NCBI RefSeq assembly: GCF_003382365.1
Contig: NZ_QTSU01000001.1
Coordinates: 1-64,000 of the forward strand
Direction of reading: 5' to 3'
DNA length: 64,000 nt
Origin: Lysobacter silvisoli
Lineage (GTDB): Bacteria; Pseudomonadota; Gammaproteobacteria; Xanthomonadales; Xanthomonadaceae
The position numbers were made by a program, and so were the translations under genes. The first letter of the stretch is position 1. The number at the start of each line of letters is the position of its first letter. This document shows positions 1 through 12,905 of the stretch, in pieces. Under the pieces are notes generated by a model that was not told the origin of the DNA, searched no databases, and saw only the letters and a program-made list of their open reading frames with translations.

Positions 1-14
1 AAGACCCGGAGGGC

Positions 15-39
15 GGCGCACAGGAGGTGCGCCGTTTTT
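15..39 (+). terminator. Rho-independent terminator of a gene left of the window
   Basis: A perfect 7-bp stem (15-21 with 27-33) with a 5-nt loop is followed by a run of T (35-39). It looks like the 3' end of a plus-strand transcript that begins outside the window. The upstream gene cannot be seen. Confidence 0.6.
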
Positions 40-124
40 CGCTGGCACAGGATGTGCCATCGAAAAATCCCGGCGCACGCTTCGATCTCGCGCGGGAGCT
101 CTGGCGAAGCGTTTTTCTTTGGTT

Positions 125-154
125 ACTTTCTTTTGACGCTTATCAAAAGAAAGT
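125..154. repeat. 11-bp perfect hairpin, dispersed-repeat type
   Basis: ACTTTCTTTTG (125-135) pairs perfectly with CAAAAGAAAGT (144-154) around an 8-nt loop. It closely resembles an intergenic repeat that I recall as common in Xanthomonas and Lysobacter genomes. It may act as a bidirectional terminator, since both arms are T- or A-rich. Confidence 0.55.
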
Positions 155-230
155 GACCCGGCCGCTTGCGGACGGAAGCTGTTGCTGTTGCTTCCACCCA
201 CACACCCACACACCGCGAGTTCGGAGCGGA

Positions 231-390
231 TCGCGGCTCACGCCGCTCCTACAGAAGGCACATCGCGCAGAGACCGAAGCGTTCGTCGTAGGTGTGGATT
301 CGCGGTCGCAGCTTGCGCAGCTCCTACAGCGGCGGCCGCAGCATTTGTCGTAGTGGTGGGTTCGCGGTCGCGGCTTACGCCGCTCCTACC
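231..390. repeat. Three direct copies of a TCGCGGC..GCCGCTCCTAC repeat
   Basis: Related 23-30 base units lie at 231-253, 299-328 and 361-390, spaced about 60-70 bases apart. The same unit, as single arms or inverted pairs, recurs at 10471-10559, 16013-16032, 16139-16163 and 22218-22300. It is a dispersed Xanthomonadaceae-type palindromic element, not a CRISPR: the spacing is irregular and the copies diverge. Confidence 0.7.
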
Positions 391-555
391 CCGAAGCGCA
401 AGGCGAATTGCGGCTCGCGTGCGCGCGCATATACCTATACAAAGCCTGCACAAATATAACTGGAAGCGGTTACTGCTCATATGCATGACGGGCATCACGA
501 AGCCTGCCGGACTTGCGTCCTAATCGCGCTTGTTCCGTCGCTAGGCGCCGCTTAG

Positions 556-2784
<2,229 letters not shown>

Positions 2785-2790
2785 TGCGTC

Positions 2791-2822
2791 GCGCCCTCTC
2801 CGGCCTTGGCCGGGGAGGGCGC
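2791..2822 (+). terminator. GC-rich hairpin after the lysyl endopeptidase gene
   Basis: A 15-bp inverted repeat with one mismatch (2791-2805 with 2808-2822) starts 6 bases after the stop codon. No T tract follows, so it may stabilise the 3' end or pause polymerase rather than terminate efficiently. Confidence 0.5.
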
Positions 2823-2941
2823 CAACGCAAGCAGTCCGACGCGTCTCCCGTCCCGCCACCGCGGGGCGGGAGCGCAGCCAACCCCTTGTCTTTCCGGCAC
2901 GTTAAAGAGCGGGCCCGGGCCCGCGCGTCACGGAGATTCCC

Positions 2942-5227
2942 ATGCGCCTCGTCCATGCCCTGGCTTTGCCCCTGCTCGCCGTCGCCGCCGCCGCCGTCGC
3001 GGCCGAAGACGCGCCGGTGTTCGTCACCGCTCACTACCGCGACCAGGCGCAGCTGCGCCGCATCGCGCCGCAGTTCCAGCATTTGATCGTGGACCGCACC
3101 GCCCGCACCGTGCGCGTGGAAGCATCGCCCGACGACATCGCGGCCTTGCGCCGCGCCGGCCTGCGGGTGGAAGTGGATGCGGCCGCCACCGCGCAACTGC
3201 AGCGTATGCAGGCGGCGATGGCCAAAGCCCCGCTGATGGGCCCGGCCAGCATCCCCGGGTACGCCTGCTACCGCACGGTCGAGGAAACCTACGCGACCAT
3301 GGACGATCTGGCCGCGGCCAAGCCGCAGCTGGCGCAACTGCGCAACATCGGGCCGAGCTGGGAGAAGAGCCGCAATGCCGCGGCCGGCTACGAAATGCGC
3401 GTGCTGCGCATCAGCAACACCGCCACCGACGCGGCGCTGCCGAACAAGCCGACCATGGTGGTGCTGGGTTCGATCCATGCGCGCGAATACACCCCGGCCG
3501 AACTGCTGACCCGGTTCGCCGAATGGCTGGTCAACGGCTACGGCAACGACGCCGAGGCGACCTGGCTGGTCGACAACTTCGCCTTCCAGTTCGTGCTCCA
3601 GGCCAACCCCGACGGGCGCAAGAAGGCCGAGGCCGGCGCGTCCTGGCGCAAGAACACCGACAACGCCAACGGCAGCTGCAGCGCCTCGTCCATCGGCGTG
3701 GACCTCAACCGCAACTTCCCCTTCCACTGGAACGGCGCCGGCGGCTCCAGCGGCAATGCCTGCGCGGAGACCTACCGTGGCCCGTCCAGCGCCTCCGAGC
3801 CGGAAACCCAGAACCTGGTGCGCCTGATCGCCGGCACCCGCAACGCCAACGGCGTGTACACCGGCGGCCTGTTCCCAGACCGCCGCGGCGACGCGACCAG
3901 CAGCCCGGCGCCCGACGACTACCAGGGCCTGTTCTTCGACATCCACAGCTATTCGCAGCTGGTGCTGTGGTCCTGGGGCGACACCACCGCGCCGGCGCCC
4001 AACAGCACCGCGCTGCAGACCCTGGGCCGGCGCCTGGCCTACTTCAATAACTACCGGCCGCAGCAGTCCAACGAGCTGTACCCCACCGACGGCACCACCG
4101 ACGACACCATGTACGGGCTGCTGGGCGTGCCCAGCTACACCATCGAGTTGGGCGTGGCCTTCTTCGAGAGCTGCTCGAGCTTCCAGAACTCGACCCTGCC
4201 CAACAACCTGCGCGCGCTGCGCTACGCCGCGCGCAACCTGCAGGCGCCGTACCGCTATCCGGCCGGCCCGGACACGCAGAGCGTGAGCGCCTCGGCCGCG
4301 ACCGTGCCGGCAGGCACGCCGGTGACCATCACCGCCAGCGTCAGCGACGCCACCTTCAACCAGAGCAACGGCACCGAGGCGGTGCAGAACATCGCCTCGG
4401 CCAGCGCTTACCTGGACGCGCCGCCGTGGGCGCCGGGCGCATCGGCCATCGCCATGAGCGCCAGCGACGGCAGCTACAACGCCAGCGCCGAGACCGTGAC
4501 CCTGAGCCTGTCCACCGCCGGCCTCAGCCCGGGCGTGCACACCGTCTACGTGCAGGCCACCGACGCCGCCGGCAAGCCGGGCACGCCCAATGCGGTGCGC
4601 TTCACCGTCAGCGGCAGCGGCGGCAACGCGCCGCCAGTGGCCAACTTCACCTCCTCGGCCAGCGGCCTGACCGTAGCGTTCAACGACACCTCCAGCGACA
4701 GCGACGGCAGCATCGTCTCGCGCAGCTGGAACTTCGGCGACGGCACCACGTCCACCGCCGCCAGCCCGAGCAAGACCTACGCCGCGGCGGGCAGCTACAC
4801 CGTCACGCTGACGGTGACCGACGACGATGGCGCCACGAACACCAAGACCGCGTCGGTCACCGTCGGCACGGGCGGCGTGCAGACCTACAGCAACGCCACC
4901 GACGTCAACATTCCCGACAACAACGCCACCGGCGCGACCAGCAGCATCGCGGTGAGCGGGCGCTCGGGCAATGCACCGGCCGATGCCAAGGTGTCGGTGA
5001 ACATCCAGCACCCGTACCGTGGCGATCTGGTCGTGGACCTGATCGCGCCGGACGGCACCGCTTACAACCTGCACAACCGCAGCGGCACCAGCGCCGACCA
5101 CGTGATCATCACCGACCGCGTCATCGACCTCAGCAGCGAGACGCTCAACGGCACCTGGAAACTGCGCGCCATCGACCGCGCGTCCCAGGACGTGGGCTAC
5201 ATCAACAGCTGGAGCCTGACCTTCTGA
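2942..5227 (+). CDS. Secreted M14 zinc carboxypeptidase with Ig-like, PKD and P domains
   Basis: Predicted secreted metallocarboxypeptidase of 761 aa that removes C-terminal residues. The start has a GGAG site about 6 bases upstream (cacggagattccc) and encodes a signal peptide cleaved near residue 20. Zinc and catalytic residues of family M14 are all present: His179 and Glu182 (HARE), Arg257 (DLNRNF), His335 (DIHSYS) and Glu402 (YTIELG). Residues about 440-560 look like a bacterial Ig-like or fn3-like module. A PKD domain spans about 562-643 and a P domain about 647-761. The PKD-P cassette is nearly the same as in the flanking proteases. Side-chain preference cannot be read from the sequence with confidence. 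Confidence 0.9.
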   Translation: MRLVHALALPLLAVAAAAVAAEDAPVFVTAHYRDQAQLRRIAPQFQHLIVDRTARTVRVEASPDDIAALRRAGLRVEVDAAATAQLQRMQAAMAKAPLMGPASIPGYACYRTVEETYATMDDLAAAKPQLAQLRNIGPSWEKSRNAAAGYEMRVLRISNTATDAALPNKPTMVVLGSIHAREYTPAELLTRFAEWLVNGYGNDAEATWLVDNFAFQFVLQANPDGRKKAEAGASWRKNTDNANGSCSASSIGVDLNRNFPFHWNGAGGSSGNACAETYRGPSSASEPETQNLVRLIAGTRNANGVYTGGLFPDRRGDATSSPAPDDYQGLFFDIHSYSQLVLWSWGDTTAPAPNSTALQTLGRRLAYFNNYRPQQSNELYPTDGTTDDTMYGLLGVPSYTIELGVAFFESCSSFQNSTLPNNLRALRYAARNLQAPYRYPAGPDTQSVSASAATVPAGTPVTITASVSDATFNQSNGTEAVQNIASASAYLDAPPWAPGASAIAMSASDGSYNASAETVTLSLSTAGLSPGVHTVYVQATDAAGKPGTPNAVRFTVSGSGGNAPPVANFTSSASGLTVAFNDTSSDSDGSIVSRSWNFGDGTTSTAASPSKTYAAAGSYTVTLTVTDDDGATNTKTASVTVGTGGVQTYSNATDVNIPDNNATGATSSIAVSGRSGNAPADAKVSVNIQHPYRGDLVVDLIAPDGTAYNLHNRSGTSADHVIITDRVIDLSSETLNGTWKLRAIDRASQDVGYINSWSLTF

Positions 5228-5235
5228 CGCGCACC

Positions 5236-5270
5236 GCGCCGCCTGCCCGGTTGCGGCCGGGCGGCGGCGC
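5236..5270 (+). terminator. GC-rich hairpin after the carboxypeptidase gene
   Basis: Arms 5236-5250 and 5257-5270 pair with one bulged T and a 6-nt loop. There is no T tract. It occupies the same place relative to the stop codon as the hairpins after the other three protease genes. Confidence 0.45.
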
Positions 5271-5390
5271 GGCCGCGTCGCCCGCGCGGCCGGAGCTTCC
5301 CCCGGTTCGATCCGATCACGCCCCGGCCGATTCGTCCCTGCGCACCGCGCCGATCGGCCGGGAGCGCCCTGACCCCTGGAGTGCCGTCCC

Positions 5391-7280
5391 ATGTCCCTGT
5401 CGCCCCGTCCCTTGCCGACCTTGCTCGCCCTGGCGCTGCTGTGCGCCATCGCACCGGCCAGCGCGCAGCACGCCCACGAACACGCACGCCCCGCAGACGC
5501 CAGCGACGATCCGTTCGCGCCGGTGTTCGTGGTCACTTCGCGCGACACCTACGACGCCGGCGTGAAAACCTTGGCGCGCCAGGCGCGCACCGCGCAGGAC
5601 GCCAGCGGCGCGACCCTGGTGATCTCGGAAGTGCAGACCCACCAGCTGGCCGACATCACCCGCCACGTGCACGAGAAGGAACGCCGCTGCGGCGGCTACT
5701 TCGCCTTCGCCAGCCGCGCCGAGGCCGAGGCCTTCGTGCGCAGCGACCGCAGCCGCCAGGCCATGGCCGGCAAGTTCCTGGCCGCCTACACCATCGACAA
5801 CCAGGCCACGGTCAATCCCTGGCTGGGGCAGGTGGCCGAAGCCAACATCCGCGGCACCATCTCGCACCTGTCCACCCAGTACCCGAACCGTTATTACGCC
5901 TCCACCACCGGCCGCACTTCGGCCGAATGGATCCGCAGCACCTGGCTGGGGCTGGCCAACGGGCGCAGCGACGTCAGCGCCGAGCTCTACACCGGCTGCA
6001 CGAATTGCTCGACCCAGCCTTCGGTGATCCTGACCATCCAGGGCAGCGAGCTACCCAACGAAGTGGTGGTGCTGGGCGCGCACCTGGATTCGATCTCCAA
6101 TTCCGGCAGCGGCAACGCCATGAACGCGCCGGGCGCCGACGACGACGCCTCCGGCATCGCCACCCTGACCGAGGTGCTGCGCATCGCCATGGCCTCGGGT
6201 TACAAGCCCAAGCGCACGGTCAAGTTCATGGGCTACGCGGCCGAGGAAGTGGGCCTGCGCGGCTCCAAGGCCATCGCCACCGCGTATCAGCAGCAGGGCG
6301 TGAACGTGGTCGCGGCGCTGCAGCTGGACATGACCAACTACCGCACCAGCGGCGACCCGCACGTCAAGGTCATCACCGACTACTCCAACGCCTCGATGGT
6401 GCAGTTCCTGCAGGACCTGTTCGGCGCCTACATGGGCAGCAGCGGCCTGACCCTGGCCACCGAGGCCTGCGGCTACGGTTGTTCCGACCATGCCTCATGG
6501 ACCGCTGCGGGCTTCCCCTCGGCCATGTACCACGAGGGCCGCTTGTTCTCGCGCCTGCACACCTCCGGCGACACCCTGGCCAACATGGGCAACTCGGCGG
6601 TCAACAGCGTGCCTTTCGCCAAGCTGGGCCTGGCCTTCCTGGGCGAAGCGGCCAAGACCGCCGGCAGCGGCGGCAACGCACCGCCGGTGGCGAACTTCAG
6701 CTCCTCGGCCAGCGGCCTGACCGTGGCGTTCACCGACAGCTCCAGCGACGGCGACGGCAGCATCGTCTCGCGCAGTTGGAACTTCGGCGACGGCACCACC
6801 TCGACGGCGACCCACCCCAGCAAGACCTACAGCGCCGCCGGCACGTACACGGTCACGCTCACGGTCACCGACGACGACGGCGCCACCCACACGAAGACCG
6901 CCTCGGTCACGGTGAGCAGCGGCGGCGGCGTGCAGACCTACACCAACGGCACCGACGTCAACATCCCCGACAACAACGCCACCGGTGTGAGCAGCAGCAT
7001 CGTGGTCTCCGGCCGCAGCGGCTCGGCGCCGGGCGACACGCGGATCTCGGTGAACATCCAGCATCCGTACAAGGGCGATTTGGTCGTCGACCTGATCGCG
7101 CCGGACGGCTCGGTCTACAACCTGCACAACCGCAGCGGCGGCAGCGCCGACCACGTGATCCTCACCAATCAGGTCATCAACCTCAGTACCGAACTGCTCA
7201 ACGGCACCTGGCGGCTGCGCGCGTCCGATCGCGCGGCGCAGGACGTGGGTTACATCAACAGTTGGAGCCTGACTTTCTAA
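5391..7280 (+). CDS. Secreted M28 aminopeptidase with PKD and P domains
   Basis: Predicted secreted zinc aminopeptidase of 629 aa, like the leucyl aminopeptidases of Vibrio and Xanthomonas. Residues 1-25 form a signal peptide (cleavage near ASA-QHA) and a propeptide of about 100 aa or more follows. The two-zinc site of M28 is complete: His231 (GAHLDS), a bridging aspartate in the DDD at 250-252, the catalytic and metal glutamates Glu285 and Glu286 (AEEVGLRG), Asp313 (LDMT) and His367 (CSDHASW). A PKD domain covers about 429-510 and a P domain about 515-629. The start is the second gene-like ATG of this frame region; GGAG precedes it by about 10 bases. Confidence 0.9.
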   Translation: MSLSPRPLPTLLALALLCAIAPASAQHAHEHARPADASDDPFAPVFVVTSRDTYDAGVKTLARQARTAQDASGATLVISEVQTHQLADITRHVHEKERRCGGYFAFASRAEAEAFVRSDRSRQAMAGKFLAAYTIDNQATVNPWLGQVAEANIRGTISHLSTQYPNRYYASTTGRTSAEWIRSTWLGLANGRSDVSAELYTGCTNCSTQPSVILTIQGSELPNEVVVLGAHLDSISNSGSGNAMNAPGADDDASGIATLTEVLRIAMASGYKPKRTVKFMGYAAEEVGLRGSKAIATAYQQQGVNVVAALQLDMTNYRTSGDPHVKVITDYSNASMVQFLQDLFGAYMGSSGLTLATEACGYGCSDHASWTAAGFPSAMYHEGRLFSRLHTSGDTLANMGNSAVNSVPFAKLGLAFLGEAAKTAGSGGNAPPVANFSSSASGLTVAFTDSSSDGDGSIVSRSWNFGDGTTSTATHPSKTYSAAGTYTVTLTVTDDDGATHTKTASVTVSSGGGVQTYTNGTDVNIPDNNATGVSSSIVVSGRSGSAPGDTRISVNIQHPYKGDLVVDLIAPDGSVYNLHNRSGGSADHVILTNQVINLSTELLNGTWRLRASDRAAQDVGYINSWSLTF

Positions 7281-7290
7281 TCCGCTGACA

Positions 7291-7326
7291 CGCGTGCGGA
7301 TCGCGCCACGGCGCGGTCCGCACGCG
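7291..7326 (+). terminator. 17-bp hairpin after the aminopeptidase gene
   Basis: Arms 7291-7307 and 7310-7326 are complementary except for one T-G wobble. No T tract follows. It probably marks the 3' end of the aminopeptidase mRNA. Confidence 0.55.
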
Positions 7327-7470
7327 CGGCGGCGCCTCATGGACGGCCCGCGCGCGAGCGCGACGGCCGCGTTTTCGTTCGTGCCGCGTGAACGCGCGAT
7401 GCCGCGATGTTTCATCGCTGCAATGCTGTGCGCGCAAGAACGCGAACACCGTTCGTCGGCCATCGCCGCG

Positions 7471-7484
7471 TGTAAGCGCTTACG
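7471..7484. promoter_or_regulatory. LacI-family operator-like palindrome
   Basis: TGTAAGCGCTTACG contains a perfect 12-bp palindrome (7472-7483). It matches the general LacI/GalR operator form TGTAANCGNTTACA at all but the last base. It lies 190 bases before the subtilisin start. No LacI-family gene is in the window, so a regulator would act from elsewhere. Confidence 0.45.
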
Positions 7485-7673
7485 TGGCCGTTGCTTGAAG
7501 CGCATCACGTCGTGGCACCAAAAGAGTGTCTAGTTTCGGCCGGCGGCCGCCGGCTCTGCCTGTGTCCGTAGCTAACGTCAGGGCGCCGTCGCAGGACCGA
7601 CCGCCCAGGTCGTTCCGTGCGGGTCCCGACGTATCGCCACAGGAGTGGCATTCAACCTTCGGGGGTTATCACG

Positions 7674-9680
<2,007 letters not shown>

Positions 9681-9688
9681 AGCACGAC

Positions 9689-9715
9689 TCCGGCGCGCCC
9701 TGGCGGCGCGCCGGA
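9689..9715 (+). terminator. Perfect 11-bp hairpin after the subtilisin gene
   Basis: TCCGGCGCGCC (9689-9699) pairs perfectly with GGCGCGCCGGA (9705-9715) around a 5-nt loop, 8 bases after the stop codon. There is no T tract. Confidence 0.5.
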
Positions 9716-9740
9716 CCCGCTCGCATCGAACGCACACTGC

Positions 9741-9864
9741 CCGTCATTCCGGCGTAAGCCGGAACCCATTGGGCCTTCTGCTCTCAGCGCGAGGTTATGC
9801 GGCGCTACCAGCGTGGCTGCAACGAGCAAGTCAAGATGGATTCCGGCTTGCGCCGGAATGACGG
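9741..9864. repeat. Inverted pair of REP-like palindromes
   Basis: Two GTCATTCCGGC..GCCGGAA palindromes (about 9743-9767 and 9837-9862) face each other around a 70-base spacer. The same arrangement recurs at 22096-22190 and, with a CCCGCG core, at 27300-27387 and 51694-51833. Such REP-like units are often moved by RAYT transposases, but none is seen here. Confidence 0.7.
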
Positions 9865-9899
9865 GGTGGAGTGACGGGTTAAATCGGCCGGCAGGCGCC

Positions 9900-10385
9900 T
9901 CACACCGCTTCGAAGCGGTTCGCGGCCACGTTCTTGCGCACCTTGCGCGGGTCCCAGATACGCCCGTTCATGGCGATGTACACCCCCGGCGGCAGCGACT
10001 GCACCGCGCCGACCGCGCAACCGACGTTGAACTCGGCATCGGAGCCGCGGAAGCGCGCCGGACTCAGCGCGCCGGTGAGCACGATGGTCTTGTCTTCCAG
10101 CGAGGCCAGCACCTTGGCCGTTTCGACCATGGTGTCGGTGCCGTGGGTCACCAGTACGTGCTTGGCCGGCTGCGCCGCGATCGCGGCGCGGATCAGCTCG
10201 CGGTCTTCGGCGGTGATGTGCAGCGAGTCCTTGCGGATGATCGGAATCACGTTGAACTGAAAGCCCACGCCCAGCTCGCGCAGGATGCCGCCGATCTGCG
10301 GCTCGCCGATCTGGTAGTCGGACTTGTCGTCGAAGTAGATCTTGTCGATCGTGCCGCCGGTGGTGACGATGCAGAGCTGGTCCAT
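9900..10385 (-). CDS. Asparaginase-like protein, N-terminal domain only
   Basis: A 161-aa protein that matches only the N-terminal half of L-asparaginase. It keeps the first catalytic threonine motif (TGGTIDKIYFD, near residue 11) and the second motif HGTDTM near residues 80-85, but lacks the second domain of the usual ~330-aa enzymes. Small single-domain asparaginase-like proteins are known as a separate conserved group in proteobacteria, so this is not clearly a truncation. ATG 10385 is chosen because homology starts there (MDQLCIVTTGG); the longer frame to 10454 adds residues encoded by spacer DNA. No strong ribosome site is visible. Activity on asparagine is unproven. Confidence 0.75.
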   Translation of the reverse strand: MDQLCIVTTGGTIDKIYFDDKSDYQIGEPQIGGILRELGVGFQFNVIPIIRKDSLHITAEDRELIRAAIAAQPAKHVLVTHGTDTMVETAKVLASLEDKTIVLTGALSPARFRGSDAEFNVGCAVGAVQSLPPGVYIAMNGRIWDPRKVRKNVAANRFEAV

Positions 10386-10470
10386 CGAAGCAGGGTCGCG
10401 TGGCTGGGGGTGGCCGCAATTATAGGCCCGCGCGCACGGCGCCTGTGGCGGCAATAGAGGCGCAGCGGAA

Positions 10471-10559
10471 CTGTGGGAGCGGCGTCAGCCGCGATCGGCC
10501 GCCGACGCAGCTTCGGCCTTTGCGCGGCCAGGCCATCGCGGCTGACGCCGCTCCGACAG
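10471..10559. repeat. Long inverted repeat of the GGGAGCGGCG family
   Basis: Arms 10471-10495 and 10535-10559 match at 24 of 25 positions as an inverted repeat. The copy at 22218-22300 is perfect over 25 bp with a closely related sequence. The element sits between the DUF2069 and asparaginase-like genes and can fold into a long hairpin, which may end the upstream transcript. Confidence 0.75.
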
Positions 10560-10583
10560 CGAAGCGAACCCGCGCTTGCGCGG

Positions 10584-10919
10584 TCAGGCCCCGGGCTTGG
10601 CCCCGAAGCGCAGGCGCAGCCCCGGCAGGCTGGCCGAGAACACCACCGCCACCGCCAGCAGCAGCTCGGCCCAGGCGTAGAGCCGCTCCGGCGGCCGCGA
10701 CCAGGCCACCATGACCCCGTGGCTGAACCAGGCCAGCGCCAGCACCGCCGACCAGAAGCCGGCGCGCGCGCCACCGCGCCACACGCCCAGCGCCAGCCAG
10801 GCCGGCGGCAATGCGAACACCGCCAGCGCCACCCAGTCCGCCGCCACGCCGAACCAGGCCGCGTACAGCGCCGCCAGCGCCAGCAGCGAGCCCAGCAGCA
10901 TCTTGCGCGCAGCGCTCAC
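10584..10919 (-). CDS. DUF2069 inner-membrane protein
   Basis: A small membrane protein of 111 aa with about four hydrophobic segments (residues 8-24, 27-45, 52-70, 78-96) and a basic tail (RLRFGAKPGA). It belongs to the uncharacterised DUF2069 family, which usually follows wrbA in Xanthomonadaceae. The start is GTG 10919, which overlaps the wrbA stop codon (GTGA) and has AAGGTGAG about 5 bases upstream, so the two genes are translationally coupled. The much longer open frame upstream is a shadow of wrbA. No function is known. Confidence 0.8.
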   Translation of the reverse strand: MSAARKMLLGSLLALAALYAAWFGVAADWVALAVFALPPAWLALGVWRGGARAGFWSAVLALAWFSHGVMVAWSRPPERLYAWAELLLAVAVVFSASLPGLRLRFGAKPGA

Positions 10920-11509
10920 CGGCTCACCTTGAGGGTCAGTTCGGCCACGCGCCGGCCCAGGGCGCGCGCCAGCCGCGCCTCGTCCTCGCTGGGTTGCGGG
11001 TCGTCCTGGTTGCCGGCCACGTGGCTGGCTCCATAGGGCGTGCCGCCGGTGCGGGTGCTGCTCAGCGCCGGCTCGGTGTAGGGAATGCCGACGATCACGC
11101 AGCCGTGGTGCAGCAGCGGCACCATCATGGTCAGCAGGGTCGATTCCTGGCCGCCGTGCTGGGTGGCGGTGGAAGTGAACACCGCCGCCGGCATGCCGAC
11201 CAGGGCGCCGCTGGCCCATTCCGCGCCCAGCCCGTCCAGCCAGTGCTTGACCGGCGCGGCCATGTTGCCGAAGCGGGTGGGGCTGCCCAGCACCAGGCCC
11301 GCGCATTCGGCCAGGTCGCGCGCCTCGACATAGGGCGCGCCGTCCTCGGGTACCGGCGGCGCCGCGGTCTGGGTGACCGCGGCCACCGGCGGCACGCTGC
11401 GCAGGCGCGCCTGCACGCCCTCGACCTCGCCGATGCCGCGCGCGATCTGCCGGGCCAGCCGCGCCACCGATCCGCCGCGGCTGTAATAGAGCACCAGTAC
11501 TTCGGTCAT
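10916..11509 (-). CDS. wrbA: NAD(P)H:quinone oxidoreductase, WrbA family
   Basis: Flavodoxin-fold quinone reductase of 197 aa. It would bind FMN and reduce quinones by two electrons in the cytoplasm. The N-terminal phosphate-binding loop (LVLYYSRGGSVARLA, residues 5-19), the SPTRFGNM segment (about 76-83) and the TSTATQHGGQE motif (about 112-122) are typical of WrbA. Length is normal. It forms an operon with the DUF2069 gene downstream and is divergent from yihY, from which it is separated by about 125 bases. Confidence 0.92.
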   Translation of the reverse strand: MTEVLVLYYSRGGSVARLARQIARGIGEVEGVQARLRSVPPVAAVTQTAAPPVPEDGAPYVEARDLAECAGLVLGSPTRFGNMAAPVKHWLDGLGAEWASGALVGMPAAVFTSTATQHGGQESTLLTMMVPLLHHGCVIVGIPYTEPALSSTRTGGTPYGASHVAGNQDDPQPSEDEARLARALGRRVAELTLKVSR

Positions 11510-11634
11510 CGCTGTCTCCTGAGTGCCGCCAGGATAGAGGCGAGCCGCCGCGCGCGCGAGCCGCCGAGGCAGGGCCGCGGCCCGCAGCGCCCGTGCATGC
11601 CGTCCGCACGCGCCATCGGTTACCCTGCCCGGCG

Positions 11635-12900
11635 ATGGAACCGCTGACCACGATCAACCGTTGGGGCGAGCGCGTGCGCGACCGCGCGCGCGTGAGCACC
11701 TTCTTCCGTTTCCTGGCCCGCCGTTTCCTGGACGACAACCTGTTCCAGGCCGCCGGCGCGCTGTCCTACACCACGGTGTTCGCGTTGGTGCCACTGTCGA
11801 TGGTGGTGTTCGGCGTGCTCTCCGCGTTCCCGGTGTTCGGCGAATGGAGCGACCGCCTCAGCGACTACGTGTTCTCCAACTTCGTGCCCTCGGCCGCGCG
11901 CTCGGTCGAGGCCAGCCTGAAGCAGTTCTCGGCCAACATCGGCCAGCTCACCGCAGCCGGCGTGATCGCCCTGGTGGTGTCGCTGCTGATCACCCTCAAC
12001 GGGGTCGAGGCCAGCTTCAACCGGATCTGGCGGGTCAAGGCGGCGCGGCCGCAGGTCGGCCGCTTCCTGGTCTATTGGACGGTGCTGACCCTGGGCGCGC
12101 TGATGGCCGCGGCCAGCCTGGCGGTGTCGGCCAAGTTCTTCGCCATGGACGTGTTCGAGACCCAGCCCGGGCGCTGGCTGGAAACGACCATGCTGCGGCT
12201 GGCGCCGGTGCTGATCGAATGGATGGCGTTCACCGCGATCTACCGGGTGGTGCCGCACCGCACCGTGCACTGGCGCCATGCGGCGGCCGGCGCGCTGCTG
12301 GCCACGGTGCTGTTCGAACTGGTGAAGTGGGGCATCGGCCTGTATCTGGGCAGCTTCGGCTCCTACTCCAAGATCTACGGCGCCTTCGCCGCGGTGCCGA
12401 TCTTCCTGCTGTGGATCTACCTGAGCTGGATCGCGGTGCTGCTGGGCGCCTCGCTGGCCTCGTCGATCTCGGCCTTCCGCTACCAGCCGGCGGCCATGCG
12501 CCTGCCGCTGGGCTTCGAAATGTACGGGCTGCTGCGGCTGCTGGCGCGCTTCAACGAGGCGCGCGCCGATGGCCGCGGCCTGCACAGCGACGAGATCCAG
12601 CAACTGGAGCCCATGCTCACCGACACCCTGGTCCAGCAGATGCTCTCGCAGCTGTGCGAGATCAAGGTGGTCGCGCGCGCCGAGGCCGGCGAATGGCTGC
12701 TCTCGCGCGACCTGGACGATCTGTCGCTGGGCGAACTCTACGAAGCCTGCGGCCTGCGCATTCCGATCGCCGAAGCCCGCCTGCCCTGCCGCGACGACTC
12801 GCTGGGGCGCTCGGCGGTGGCGGCCATGGACGAACTACGGGTGCCGCTGCGCGAACTGCTCAAACGCCGCGTTTCCACCATCCACGCCGACGAGGAATGA
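11635..12900 (+). CDS. YihY family inner-membrane protein
   Basis: Integral membrane protein of 421 aa of the YihY/BrkB family (once called RNase BN, which is now regarded as a misannotation). Six membrane segments are visible between residues about 40 and 285, beginning with the family motif GALSYTTVFALVPL. The last ~130 residues are soluble and could form a winged-helix-like cytoplasmic domain. ATG 11635 begins MEPLTTINRW; the frame can run back to 11593 but without support. It overlaps or abuts a thioredoxin lipoprotein gene. The family's function is unclear. Confidence 0.88.
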   Translation: MEPLTTINRWGERVRDRARVSTFFRFLARRFLDDNLFQAAGALSYTTVFALVPLSMVVFGVLSAFPVFGEWSDRLSDYVFSNFVPSAARSVEASLKQFSANIGQLTAAGVIALVVSLLITLNGVEASFNRIWRVKAARPQVGRFLVYWTVLTLGALMAAASLAVSAKFFAMDVFETQPGRWLETTMLRLAPVLIEWMAFTAIYRVVPHRTVHWRHAAAGALLATVLFELVKWGIGLYLGSFGSYSKIYGAFAAVPIFLLWIYLSWIAVLLGASLASSISAFRYQPAAMRLPLGFEMYGLLRLLARFNEARADGRGLHSDEIQQLEPMLTDTLVQQMLSQLCEIKVVARAEAGEWLLSRDLDDLSLGELYEACGLRIPIAEARLPCRDDSLGRSAVAAMDELRVPLRELLKRRVSTIHADEE

Positions 12901-12905
12901 GACCG

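Larger units (their letters stand above)
7281..7673. other. Gene-free region before the subtilisin gene
   Basis: This 393-base gap contains no credible gene. It holds a long terminator-like hairpin (7291-7326) and a 12-bp perfect palindrome matching LacI-family operators (7472-7483), so it probably carries the subtilisin promoter and its control site. Confidence 0.5.

Noticed and set aside
231-390. Regularly spaced repeats that might be a CRISPR array
   Set aside because: Only three diverged copies with unequal spacing; the unit is a dispersed palindrome seen at several other loci, and no cas genes are present.
27-523. Short open frames in the first 520 bases
   Set aside because: They cross dispersed repeats, lack ribosome sites and have compositions typical of translated spacer DNA.
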